Positions 1 to 13,155 of a stretch of 64,000 nt of DNA are shown here, piece after piece. Origin of the DNA: Gymnogyps californianus (Eukaryota > Chordata > Aves > Accipitriformes > Cathartidae); NCBI RefSeq assembly GCF_018139145.2, contig NC_059500.1, positions 55,510,580-55,574,579 on the forward strand, written 5' to 3'. How positions within the stretch are numbered: the stretch's first letter is position 1; each line of letters opens with the position of its first letter. A program made the translations under genes and the position numbers. The notes under the pieces were generated by a model. It did no database searches and was not told the origin of the DNA. It saw only the letters and a program-made list of their open reading frames with translations.

Positions 1-3000
1 TCAGTTGCTTGCTGCTGGGAGAGAAGAATTGAAATGATACATTTTTCATCCCCGACTAATCCACTGCTGTAATGAATGGCCTGTTAAACACCCTCCAAAA
101 CTGACAAGCCAGGAAAGCTGAGGTTGTTCAGGTCGCTCTTGCAACAGTGAGCACTGTTAAGTTCAACAGACATTGACTACAGTGCTTTCTTAGTATGGCT
201 GCAGAGAGCTATTCACCACTAATTAACCTCTGGCTGCATGTCTGATATGTCCTAAATCATGGCTGTGACTTTTCAGGGGGATGGTCTCCATGATCTGAGA
301 GGTCCTTCCAGTCTCCAGCCGTGATGCTTGCATGTCATTGCTTTGGAACATTTTATTGCCGTAGGATTTATTTTATGACACCTGAAATCATATTAAGCCT
401 TGTCTGCTCTGTTTTCCCTTCCTCTCTGGGCCTTTTCCTCCTGTCTGACTATACATACCCCTTCCTGTTCCTTTCCACTTACATTGCCAATGAGAAAACG
501 GAATCTTTTGCCTCATTTTCTGTTCACCTGACTAGAAATCATTTTCCTCTAAAATACAAGCCGTCAAACAACTACAGCTTGTGTTCACTTGGCTAATTGA
601 GTTCCCTGGGCTATTTGCAAGCTTAGTACCTAGAACATCTTAAACCAGAAGCAAGAATGTCTATTGTTGAGGCATTAAAGCCATTGAACTGTACCAAGTT
701 CATTACTGAGTTATAAGAGCCAGCCATTTAAGGGTCAAAGACTACCACTCTGAAGTGTGGCATAGATGCAGGCAGGTTTTCCTAGCTGTGGTTCAGTTCA
801 CATGTAGGCTTTAACTGAACACTCAAAGCCGGGATTAGCTGCTTTTGGTAATGTTTTTCCAGGTTGGCTGTAGATAGCATGATTTTAACTTCTCTTTGGT
901 TTGTTTTCAGTCAACAGTGGTAGCAGAAATTGTAGTGCAGATTAATCCAGCAGGAACTCATTATCCCTGAAAACGGGTGAGCAAAAGTGACACACACAAA
1001 CTGTTTTCCGTGATTATATTGGTGAGTAAAGTTCATACTGTCTATAGTCAAAACAAATCCTGATAACACTCTGACTTCATCTTCAGACTCATAGCTCATA
1101 GCTCATAGCATGGAAACTTACCTAATAACCTTCCCTGAATAGCTGTATTTTTTCCCCTTTCTTCCTTTTTACTGTTGTGGAGGAAAGGAAGGACTCTATT
1201 CTCCTTTTCGTTTTTCTTTCAGTATTCACCCTTGTTGATAGCTAAATAATATTTTGCCTTTTAGGTGTTTTCAGTCCATCTTCTTCTCTAACTGTGTGAC
1301 CATGAATCCCCAGTTCCTGGGGAAAAGCCTGCTTAGTGATGATTTTTATCTGACATGCTTCTTCAAAGCTAGTACCAATCTTGTGCCCCAGCACTGTGAG
1401 TCTCCATAGTGAAGGAAGAGGAAAAAGCGAGTTCCTAACTTTGCTCTGTCCCAGGCTAATGTAACAGGGTCTCAATATGTCTGCTCCTTTTCCAGGAGCT
1501 CAGTGAGGACCCAGAAGAAGCGGTCTTGGAGAACAGCGGGTGAGTCAGTCCTTCAGTGAAGTCTGGCATCAATGCACACGTCACAGGATTTCCCTTCTGC
1601 TTCTGCCATATAACATTCATTACCACTTCCAGCTGCTCACTCTTTCAGTTTTAGTCACAGCCTAAACCTATTGTCCCTTTCTGACCACAGCTTGTTCACT
1701 GTGCTGCTCATGACAAGGTGTGCCAGGCAGTGGACCATCATAAGCATCATAAGAAGGACATTTAAACTGATGCAATTAGATCCAATTAGCAAACCCTGTA
1801 TTCAAATCTCCACAGAAGACCAGAAAGTGTGATATTTTCTAAATAAGTGATAAAAAAACCAAAGCTCGTGACGTGTTTGTTGTCTTCTAACAAATGAGGA
1901 AAGGGTCTCACTGTCAGGGTCAAGATTCTCAAGTACAGTTTTGCAGAATGCTAGACGTAATTTCTGTTGATGGTTACTGCTGGGAAAAAATGCTTTTGGA
2001 GGAATTTTAATTTAGTTCCTCTTTCCACATTAGAATGTCTCCTTTACTTTTGCCCTAAATATAGCTAATCTCAGCAAGTTTTTTTCTGAAAAAGTACCTC
2101 TTTTTCTATTTAGCAGAAAGTTACAGTCCAATTTTTCATCCATACAGCCATAGAATAAACCTTTTCAGTTCAAACTCACAAAGTAAATTATTAACAGAGT
2201 TAGTTACCTAACAAAGGCTAGAAAAATAAAAGTTATGGCCAAAGGTTTTTTCTTATTACTTCATTTGAGAATACTTTCCTGGTATCTAGGAATAAACAGT
2301 TTCAAAATGCTTTTGTAAAGAAGAGTTAGAAGTGAGACACCTGACCTTTCAAAACACTCAGCTTGAAACAAAAGTTACAGCGTCTAGAAGCCAGAAGTAA
2401 AAAAAAGTATCATAATGCCAGGTGATGGATTAACATATTCCAACATGGATTTAAATTGTCATGCCATGCCAATACGCTGTCAGTCATGAAAGATTAGTCT
2501 GGCATTGTAAAGATTTTCATCCAACAAAAGTACTGAGAAGTTAAAAGTATGCTGTCTAGTTTTATATCAACACAATGTAGAGTTATATTAAGTAAATATG
2601 AAGAAAATTGTATAAGAGGTATAACTGTTGACATGCAGGTTTAGAAACAATAAAGGGAGCCTTTTAAAATGTCATTGCATTCAGATAAGAAAACGTATCT
2701 TTTATCACTTTAGCAAAAGGGGGGGCAGCCCTCAAAGTATAGTTTCCAAGAAAAATAGACATTAACTCACGGGGAAGAGAAATTTCACCTTTTCACCAGC
2801 TTAATCCACACATGTTTTAGGGATACCTGATACTTTTATTTATGTGTTTCATATCCTATTCCCTTACAAACTTTTTGTTAGCTTAAGTAGCAGGGCCTAT
2901 AAAGGTAGCAGAATTGGCACAATAAAGGCCCTGACACTAAGCAGTCCAAACACAGTTAACGAGCGCATGTTGCAAACACCGCTGAGGGGATGGCTGAGGC

Positions 3001-5347
3001 AACTCCAGCCCGGGTCCCCAGCTGCGAGCTTCGCTGCTGGCCCGGGTGCAGGCGCTGGGATGCAGCGGGCACCTCCTGCTCCCCTGCCCACCCATCCCAG
3101 AGGCAGGGCGATGCCAGGAGGGACTGGCCAGAAACTGGGTTATTCTCTCTGGAAGCTCTGGCGAGAAAGTAAATCTTTTCATGCCGGTTACAAGCAAAAA
3201 TACCTCAACATCCTCCCCCAGGAGTGGATGCTACTTGCATCACAACAGCTTGGGAAAATGCAGAAGGTGGAGGTTTGCAACTTTTTGTGAATTTGAGCTT
3301 AAATGGGTACAGAAAATGAACAGCAAAGGCAATGGTGGGACACGAACTCTAACTGCTGCCATTCCACATGCACGTCTTGAAGGGAGGATGATAATATATG
3401 ACTAACGATGTGAGAAATGCATCTTTGTAGCTGGAGCACAGGACCAGGAGCCAGGAAATCCTCAGTCCTAAACCAGGACCCTGAGACATATTGCTCTTGT
3501 GGCTTTGGCCGGCTCACTTAAACTTCCTTCCTCAGCATGTTTGTTTCAGCCAGGGAGCTCAGAGACGAGCACAGTTTGTGGAGAAAGAATATATTCAACC
3601 CATGGCAGGGCAGCAGAGAGTGACAAACAGCATCGTTAATCACCACTGAGCAGGGAGCAGGGATCCCCTCCCCTCAATCCCCAGGACTGATCCTGGTCAG
3701 AGGAACTGAAAACTACAGGGACCCACAACCGGGGCAGAAAGGGAAAGTGTCTCTCTCCAGAGCCTATGCAAGTTTTGGTGGATTTGAGCCCAGTCTAGAT
3801 ATAGTTCGCACGTGGCAGTAATCAGTATTTCATTAGAAGCCCAATCCATGAAAAAAGCCCGCGTGCTACCTCTGAGAAGCTCTTACTGTACGAAGCACAG
3901 TGTGTCAGCCTTGGGCCTCACCAGCATAGTCAATGCTCACTGCATGCCGGTCTGTCTCAAAGAATGATGTACACTAGAACAACCACATGGGTGAAATGCC
4001 ACCCTGGACCACACACAACTCCAGGAAGGTCCATGAATTTAGCTCCCTGCTCTGGGCGGTAAATTTCCATTTCAATCCATTTCTCCCTGGCCAATCTTTT
4101 CTCTGCCTGCCCCATTCTCTCTGTTGTATTTTATACATGAATGGGGGAATACACAAAAGCTCAAGAATGCCCTAAGTGGAGGTGACGGTGATTATTAACC
4201 CTTCCTGTGTCCACCTCTGGCCTTGGAGGATAGGAAGGCTCACCGAGCACAGCCCTCGTTCACCTGGAACACAAAGACTGTGCTTCTGCTGCTGTTTACC
4301 ATGCCCACACCAGCCCTGCAGCCTCGGAGACTCGAGGTGTCCATAAGGTGCCATACTTCCCTCCCTGCCTCCATGTTGTTGTTCTCCCTTCTCTTTGCAG
4401 AGAGATCCCCCCAAAACTCAGTTCCTACCGCTGCAACTCTAATGCCTGCAGGGGATGCAGCCCCTCCGTATCTAAGTCCCTGATTTTAATTCCTCCAGAA
4501 TATTCCCATTACACACCAGCTGTTCAGACTATCACATAAGCAGCAGCCTCAGCAGAAAGACCAAGGCCTGCAAGGGCAGAGGAAGTGAGCTAAGCTCTCG
4601 CCCTCCCCAAGTAATCCTTCCAGACCAGGGTGGAGGTACGGTGGCTGCAGCCGCTGTGGGAAGGTTTAAAGAGCCACCCTGAGCTGTGTTCAGGCAATGA
4701 ATACCAGACTGCAGTCTCTGACCTGTTGTGTTAGCATTACATTTATCTTTTTCAAGCATGGAATTCAATTCACTGCACTTTAAAAAATGTGTATTTTAAA
4801 TAGTTCAACCCTGAAAATGTACTTGTTCTCACAGTTTCACATCAGCTTTTTGCACAGCTGCCAACAGCCTTCACACCCCCTTGCCTAGCCCACCTGTGTA
4901 AACACTAGGGAAGTTTCTCTTTGTGAAGCACAGGTAGGGTCTTGCGGCTTGATAATGTGCAAAAAAAAGGGACAGAGACTTTCTTTGCAACACCAGATGT
5001 GGGAGGGATCTGCCCCATCCAAGTTACTGTACATTTGAGGGTAGCTTTTAAACTTCTCTTATAAATAACACTTGTTTCAAAGTATTGTATGGGACGTGTC
5101 TGACATTTCTAACCAAACTGATATTTTTAAAGCCTCTTTAAATGGTTTCTGATTGAATGGCATTGCAGAAGGCAGCTGATATGCTACAAACACTGCACCC
5201 CCTCTTATTTGCCTTGTTTTGTGTTTCTTATCTGCACTGAATAACACATTTCTATACAAATGCTCCTGTTGATTTCAAAGAGCATATAAGAACATATTCA
5301 GCACGAATTAGAGTCGGTGAATACATTCCTTCTATTCTTCTTTCTAG
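1..5347. other. Non-coding left flank
   Basis: AT-rich sequence without a recognisable gene. Possible splice-bounded segments on the plus strand at 1496-1539 and, just past this region, at 5348-5458 are treated as a weak transcript hypothesis in the findings. A CpG-poor, GC-rich patch lies at about 2980-3150. Confidence 0.6.
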
Positions 5348-8300
5348 GTTCAGTGAGGGAATGGACATGAATGTGGTGAAACTGGAAAGAGAGCAACAAG
5401 CTTGTTATGGGAGAGATTTTGTGGGCATGATCTGAAAGACGGGCTGAGGAACATCCAGGTACAAGGTCTCCAAATCAGTGTTTCCAAGATGGCCTTTTGA
5501 ATTCACTCATCAGTGTTATGCATGTGGGATTTGCCAGCCTTATGTGCTATAAACAGGCCTAATGAAGAGGAATAGCACATTTCTTACGCAAGCTTAAACC
5601 ACCAAGCACATCGGTAAAAGTGTGACTGCCCCAGAAAGGAGGAAGAAGACAAGGAATAAGTCATTTTTGTGCCACTCCATAGCAGAAATCCTCTCCATAA
5701 CAAGTTGTCACAAAATTGATGATGAGAACTCATCGTCCTTTCACCTTGGACCTGCTTCCTTTCTCAGGGAAGTTCTGTTCAACAAAACACCATTTGCTGC
5801 AGTAAAACAACTCTGGAATCTCACCACAGCCCTACGAAGAGCTGTCTGAAGAGGGTTTATGCACCTTGTGTGGCCTATGTGCAGCAATTTTACCAGGCTT
5901 TTCTTGCCCAGGCTTGCTCATGCTTGGCAATGAGAAGACAAATAACCAGCCCAAGGCAGGGCTGCTATTCAGGTCTTGTTCCACCTCAGGCCCAACCCAG
6001 CACCCAAATCTCTCATGCCTGGCACAGCAAGAGGGGTGCTTCTCCACATCGCCCATAGGCTGCACGTGGCCATGAGGTGCTCTGGTGCTGAACTGGAAGC
6101 AAAAGGAAGACTACGCAACTTGCTTCCTGCTTTACATGACTGAATTGGAGCTTTTAACAGGCTTGTTATTGACCTGCTGTATTTTAGATGCCACCTTGAG
6201 ACCAAGAAAATCGACTTGTCTGTTTAGCCAGAGGCAAAAATCATTCAAATGCTATTGCAGAAGAAGATAAAAAAAAATAATTATGGGGGAAATCATGTCT
6301 AGCAAGCTTGCTTATAGGTCTTGTTTAACCAAAGAAAGCATGCTGTGTCAGGCAACATACTAGCCAGCATGTTTTAACAACTGCAGACTGGAATGTTACT
6401 TTGCCTATGTCACGTCCCAGGACAGTGAACACAGGCAGAGGGTGTTAATACATCGCACTCATTTCTATCTGTTTTCTCCCCAAATAAGGAGAAAGAGAAG
6501 CAATTCAGGCCATGCTCTAGACATCTCCTCCCCTTCATGAATCCCTGGATTCACTGAGGCCTTTCTGCAGAGAAAGGCACGTACCACTGGGTACAAGGGA
6601 AGTTTTTCAGACAGATCTGAGGAGTCACATGTTGGAGCCTGTCTATACTGTGAATGCAAGGGTATTGTGATTGTTTTATGATTCTCAGAAGGTATAAAGC
6701 GATGCAGTGACCTGAGCTGCTCAGATGCGTTTGTGGAAGGGAAAAAATGCTGGACGGGTGCCCATTCTTGCTTCTTCCTAATGCACAAGGAGGGCCTGAA
6801 CACATTTGCCTTTTGGAGAGATGTAGGGCAATTTGCCTGCTTGTTACTGCTTTCATGTTAAGAAAGAGTTCTGCACAGTACGGAAGAGGCTATAAACACC
6901 AGTAGAAGCACTGATTAGTAGCAATAACTGTTAGCAAAGAGGGTGAAACTGGGTTAATTGAGGCTGTCTAAAACTCTCTTGGCATTTTCAGTATGATTCA
7001 CACGTACCAAGAAGAAAAGACATCCTAGGTAATGAAACAGCACAGTTGCTCCTTCAACTAATGGCCAACAGTGGTCCTAACTGACATCTCTGAAGGTCCC
7101 AGGAGGATTGCCAATGAAACCAGGGCAGGAAAAACTTGGCAGTCTCAACAGTCCCAGGGTTAAAAAAGAAGCCAGGGAAGGTCAACCTGAATGCAGTTTC
7201 AGTTCCTCCTAATATATTGGAAAGAAATATCTTTCAGAAAACATCTTTGAAATCATGGTATACTTGACTGATTACTGTATTTAGCATCACAGTTGCTTAC
7301 TTCCTCCTGATTCAAACACACCTTTCCTCTCTGCCTATTCTTTTTGAAGCATGCCGGGGGCTGGCCCACGTTTGTCAGAGCGAACAGCCACACGTCATTT
7401 GTGCTGTGTTTCTCACTGCAGACTCCTACAACAGCCAGCACACACTTCAATTTCCAAGTGACAGGATTTCGCCTTTAGCCTTTGACAAACTGAAGGCTGT
7501 ATTGCCCAGGCATAGGAACATGTTGCTGTATGACATCTTTAATTTTCCCCACCCACACTCACAAGGTCGCTTTGAGAATACAAATAACAAAATGAAGCAG
7601 GAGCACCTGCTCCCAGAGGAAGAAATTGTATTTGCCAGTTATAAACCAATCAAGATAATTTAAACAAATTAACTTGCTGTAACTAAGCACAATGGCTAGT
7701 CAATCTAGTTTTATGATCTGTATTTACCATTAGTCCTAACTACACTGTGTATTTTTAAAATAAAATCATGTCTTGATTTTATAGACTCAAATATGCTAAC
7801 CCAGCAAAGGCAGGTAGACGAAAAGGAGTGTCCCTTGCTATTCAGGAACTAGGGCATTGACTTAGCTCTGCTGCATGCATTCCTGAGGCATATCACCAGC
7901 TAGAAGACTTCACTGACTGATGACTCCATCCTCCATTCAGTTTATTCCTGCATATGTCTACAAGGCATGCACTACAACATGGAGTACCAGTAATGTACCT
8001 GTTTCCTGATGTTGTTGCTGGTTTTCAATATTCTTTTTCTTCCTCAGTTTGGTCTCAGGTTGTACATGTCAGCATCATTGTGTTTGTAGTGTTCAAGCGT
8101 TTTCTCTTTCTGAAGAAACAGTGAAGTTATTTAACTATGTCTCTCTACAGTCTGGTATTCCACGAGCCAGGTGAGATAGAGTGTGGAAGTACAAAATACA
8201 TCTCTGTGCCCTCACAGTCCGTGCAAATATACAGCAGTGAAGATGTTTTTCAGTCTTGCTTGCTCTCGAGGCCTCTTCGCACGACACACACACATATACA

Positions 8301-8359
8301 AAATGTGGAAAATTAAGAGCGAAGCTATGAAATGTTCCACTCTTAGGGTTACGAGCTCC

Positions 8360-8645
8360 TGTTAAAATCACAGGCGTCATCTAGTGGGCACTGGGAGAAA
8401 CAGGGAGCACCAGCACGCCGCTGATGGATGCTTCAAGAAGGCGTAAGCGAGGGCCGGAGCAGAGATGCAGGCAATACCGCTTTGCAGCCAGCGGAGGAGA
8501 GCAGCGAGGACAAGCCCGTCTCAGAGCTGCGCTGCACTCCGGTCACATTCATCGCAAACTCTCGGGAGCTGCCGCAAAACGAGCCCATTTTTCTAATTTA
8601 AACTGCACGGGTGATAAGGAGGCAGCCCCAATTCATGCTTGCCGT
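8360..8645. promoter_or_regulatory. Small GC-rich, CpG-containing block in the left flank
   Basis: This 280-base block has more CG dinucleotides than the AT-rich sequence around it. It starts with a CTCF-like core (CTAGTGGGCAC, 8381-8391). A conserved non-coding element lies possibly just beyond it at about 8840-9040. It has no supported coding exon. Confidence 0.25.
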
Positions 8646-8839
8646 AAGACTGAGAATGCATGAACTTGCAAAAAAAAAAATTTAGATTGTGTCTTCAAAA
8701 GGAATAGGAGAAAGGAAACCACTCTTCTGCCTCTCCATGGTTACTGTGAATTCATGGTTTGTTGTTGTTTTATTAATTTACAAACGGTAAGTGGATGCAG
8801 AGAAAGCAATGCTTCTGAGGGTGGATCATCACCTAAACC

Positions 8840-9040
8840 GACTATTAATGTTTGAAAGACAATTTGTAAATTTTTTCAGTGTTCATATTTGTGCAGAGTA
8901 AAGGATGACTTTGTTTGCAGTTGATTAACTATTGTCTTTCAAACGTATGTCCCCTGCTGCCTAATTAAGAGCATCTCAAGCATCTTGGCAGCATTATTCA
9001 AAATACTGATAAAGTTACATTGGATGTCAGTAGCAGAAAA
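8840..9040. promoter_or_regulatory. Possible conserved enhancer with inverted SOX-like sites
   Basis: This AT-rich, non-repetitive block contains a 14-base perfect inverted repeat: GTTTGAAAGACAAT at 8850-8863 and its complement at 8931-8944. Each arm holds an ACAAT/ATTGT core. TAATTAAG and ATTAAT homeodomain-type cores lie nearby. Enhancer function is inference from this clustering. Confidence 0.25.
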
Positions 9041-11128
9041 CATTTTAAGATCTGTCTAAAGATCATCATGAGGTTTAGATGGCTGTGCCTTCAGTTCTCA
9101 CCTATCAGCAGAGGGAAGCAGCCTGTCTCTTCACAAATTTGAGCTTTATTACAGCAGCAAGCAAAGCTGATCATGGTATTAACCACTATGAGAACATGCC
9201 ACCATAGAGAAGGGACTGTGGGCTGAAAGCTGGCTTTAAGCATATAATAACTGTGCCCCTGCATAAAACATGAGTTTTATGCAGCCGTGTGAATGCCACC
9301 AGGCTGGGAACATGTCTGCAGTGTTCACACAGACCAGTCCATCCACAGCCTGACCTGGCGATACACAACAGCAGCCGTAAAGGATAAGGGCAAATTCACC
9401 GGGCAGGAATCCATGAAACAGACGCAGAGCTAGCACTGCCAGCCTGCAAATCATGCCTTCATGTGTCCTCACGACCCCATGCCCGTCTACATGGAAGCAC
9501 TCTATTTGCTAAAGTCAGATTCCTTGTGATATATAGGAGGCTTATTCACACCTAGGACGAAAAGCTTACAGTAGGATGCTGCTATAATGAACACAAGTCT
9601 TACAGCCTTAGTTATAAAAGACATGCATTATCAAACTTGAATCACAGCAATACTACCAAATAGAAAAAAGCCTATGTCAGGGAATAAGATGGGCCTTTTA
9701 GCGGGCTTAAGGCCCAGTTGCAGCTCAGCTGAGCACAATTTGCCGAGCTGAGAAGAGGAAGAAGCAGCCCTTGAGTGAGTAAGTATCTTATTGGGGGGAA
9801 ATAAAAGGACCTGGCTAGGGAGACGGTTAGTCAAGCAGCTTATAGACAGTGTACGGGTGGATGTAGAGGAGCACCTTTTTCTGCAGCACAGAAGCTCTGG
9901 CACTAGGAGCCCCCGTCAAAGACGGTTGTAAGACATCTGTAATGAAGAAGCTTGATGCGTGAAATATGTGGATGGGACAAACTGTGCTTGAGGAGAGCTG
10001 GAAGACAGCAGTGTGAGGGCATGAAACTGTGTTGGGGTAGTCACAACAGGAGGCCAGCTACTAGCCTTGGGGGTGGACACAGCTTGGGAAGGAGTGGCTG
10101 CAGGACCAGACAGGGGACAGAAATTTCAGGGTAGTAATGAGGAGGGAATACATGGTGCCTCAACCAGTACTGACTTGGAGAAAGTGTGCTCAGCAGCAAC
10201 GAACTCCTCCTCATCACCTGCTGTCATAGCAATTCCTCAAGCACCGTATGAAGCACATCAAAACTGTCAGGAAGGAAGGCTGTTGGGAAGGTGGTTGTGC
10301 TCCTTCCTCCCTCACACTGACCAGCAGCATTAGCGTTCTGTCCAGAGAAAACCTTTTGCTGCTTTGAGGGAAGGTACAGAACAGTTTCAGGTTTGCCTGA
10401 GAGGTCAGCTCTACACATCCTGTCTCTGGCTGTTTGGCATTTCCTTCCTCTGTCAGCCAAAGTAGTGCGAGCACTATGAGCAGGGGAGGAACCTGAGGGA
10501 CAAATCCTGCTCTGGTGCTGAGTGCCTGCAGAACCTAGTAAGAGTCAGAGACTCATCAGCCCTACTGTGATTTATTAGCTGCCAGAGCCATATCCACAGT
10601 TGCCAACTACAAGCCCAAATCACTATAGCTTGTATGTCAGCCACATTGCCTAGTTTGCTGGTGATCACTCTAAAGAGAACCACCAAATCGTTTGCTTCAG
10701 GCAGAGGGACCTGAGAAATTGCAAGTCCCTAGCAAGGGACCAGTGAATGCTTCAGGAAGGAGAGGGGAGCAGCAGGCTTAGGAGGTCTCTAGTATCATGC
10801 AGGAGAGGCTCTGAAGACCGGGAAAATGTCAAGGGAGAGACCATGAGGGGTTTACATATGACTCCTTATCTTGAGAGTAATGGGGTGGGAGCAGCAGGGA
10901 TGCTCTCCTAGCTATGTTATGCCTTCAGCTTAGCTTAAAGGCTTGCAGCTACACTTCAGATCCATTTAACTTTCCCTTCCTGTAGCTATCTGGTCACATA
11001 CTGTGGCACCCCTAAGGCACAGTTTGCATATACCACAGGATAAATGAAGCAAGTGATCACAGCCCACAACCTGATACTTGTGCAAACAGGCATTGAAAAG
11101 TGAAATTCCTGCCACAGCGACTCCATTT

Positions 11129-11195
11129 TATCTCTATCATCTCTAATCATATCATATCATATCTCATAATCATCTTTATCATATCATCTCTAATC
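11129..11195 (+). repeat. ATC/ATATC-rich low-complexity tract
   Basis: Irregular repetition of ATCTCTAATC and ATATC units over about 67 bases. It may be length-polymorphic. Confidence 0.8.
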
Positions 11196-12894
11196 TTTTT
11201 AGAGAGAGTGTTTGCTACTTTCTTACTGCTGGCCAGCTCACACAGGGAAGCATGAGGGAACCCTTTGTGCCTAGCTAGAGTATGTATGCAGGTTTCTTAA
11301 AAGTGCTTTTAAGCACCTCACAGTCTCTCCCCCAGAATGGGACAGCATCGCCTCTCTGCAACAGCCCTTAAAAGTACTTGTGGGCGAAAGACAATTGTAG
11401 CAGTCTCTAGCCCCATCTCTATACTTCGATTGTCATCAGGCTTCAAGCAAATAACCTATTTCTGAATGTAGCTCTGTAATAAAGACAGGCTTCAGAGTCT
11501 ATCCCTCTCTGTTAAGGCTACCACAGCTATACAAAGTGGAGCATAGAAGAGGGATTTGCCTTGTCAGACTCTCCCAAGAAGTGCAGGAAGCTGTAGGAAA
11601 GAAAGTGGCTTCCAGGAAAACAACTGGAAAAGCAAAGCACAAGGTAGAAATTGTTGCCCTGCATCCTGACATAAATGTTGTTGAGCTGCACAGCATTTGT
11701 TTCCCCATGATCTCTGCTCTAAATTGCAATTAAAACCTGAGGAGTGTGCTTGGGAAGAGGCATTGTCCTATGTTTGGGTCAGATGACTTACAGGAGCTAC
11801 AGCAATTCCTGTATTTGAGGAGAAAAGACATGCAGGACAGTGAGTAGGGAGGGTAAAGCAGAAAGAAGATGTTCTGTATACTAAAAAGCAGGCCACAAAA
11901 CAATATTCAGGCTTTTCAAATCTAATTTTAAAATTAAGTTTCTATACACCCTCCCTGTTCTCACACTAAGGCTTCTGTGGGACCATAAGGCTTCTGCTGA
12001 GATGTTTAAGTTCTCCATAAAAGAAGCCAAATGCCATGGTCCCAGATTACCTGCAGAATCAGGAGCAACAGCAAGGGGTTGTAAAAATACAAAAGCCATT
12101 AAAATCATGGCTGTCTCTGAAACTGGTAGAAGCAGGTTGGATTTAGCTGAAATCTGGCTCAGATATGCTCTTTTGGCTATACTAAACCGTTTAAGGGAGG
12201 TTAATAGTATCACTTTCAATGAACAGTTGCCCAGCAGGACAGTAATATCCACTTGTATGCTATTGTGTAGTGAGTATCTGCCATGGGTACAGGTAAATGC
12301 CACATTTGAACGCCTTCTGGGGTGGGAACATGCACAGTGGGACCCCCCTGCAACCAGCCAGCAAGGATACCCTTGCCAAAGCTAGACACTGACACATAAT
12401 TTGTTTTCATGGGAGCGCTTGAAAGGTTTATTCTCTTTCAGTCTGGAAGATGGCACGAACTCGAAACACTGTCCTGTGGTCAGCTACATTTCCCCCTAGA
12501 CAACAGCTGACAGTAACAGTATTTCTTTGGAGCAGGTGTATGTTCATGTGTAGCATGAATCACTGTTGGACTTCCTGTCTCCAGCCTTGATATCCTTGAA
12601 AACTTTTATCCAACCAACGACCGATGGTACGCTCAAGAATAGCTATTTCACAAATCTGTCCTTTTGGAAGTTTTGACACGCTAGTGCTGATACACTGCAG
12701 CTATTTTTAATTTATTTTATTGACAATATCTGCAAATAACATTTCCCCATTCTAAAACCCAGCCCTTTTGTGATTAAACCTATTTGATAACAACATTGCC
12801 TCATAAGCAGGAAGGTAAAATAATCCGGGAATGAAACACTGTATACGGCTTTTGGAAGCTGACATCTGAATGTACTTAGTGGAGAGCCAACTTC

Positions 12895-12917
12895 TTTTTT
12901 TTTTTTTTTTTTTTTTT
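12895..12917 (+). repeat. Poly-T run (23 bases)
   Basis: Homopolymer run. It could be the tail of an old minus-strand retrocopy, but the sequence to its right shows no recognisable source. Confidence 0.9.
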
Positions 12918-13119
12918 ACTTTCATTTCTTGCTTCTTTTATCCTTAAGCTCAGCAATAAACTAGCACTCTATGGTTAAAAAGTCAGGAGAACAGATGTAT
13001 GGTACCAGTGCTTCAGAATCTGTATTTCAGCCATGGGGTGTAAATTATAAGGAAGTCCTTCCAAGAAGCTTTGAGAGTATCTAGCTAGCTTTTGTTGCAA
13101 TGATATTGCAATGGCAAAG

Positions 13120-13155
13120 ATGATGATGATGATTATTATTATCATTATTATTATT
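13120..13155 (+). repeat. GAT/ATT trinucleotide microsatellite
   Basis: About four GAT units lead into ATT units with one ATC interruption. Confidence 0.9.

Noticed and set aside
911..1020. Possible plus-strand coding exon after TTTTCAG at 910
   Set aside because: All three frames contain stops, so it is not coding. It could only be a non-coding exon, for which there is no support.
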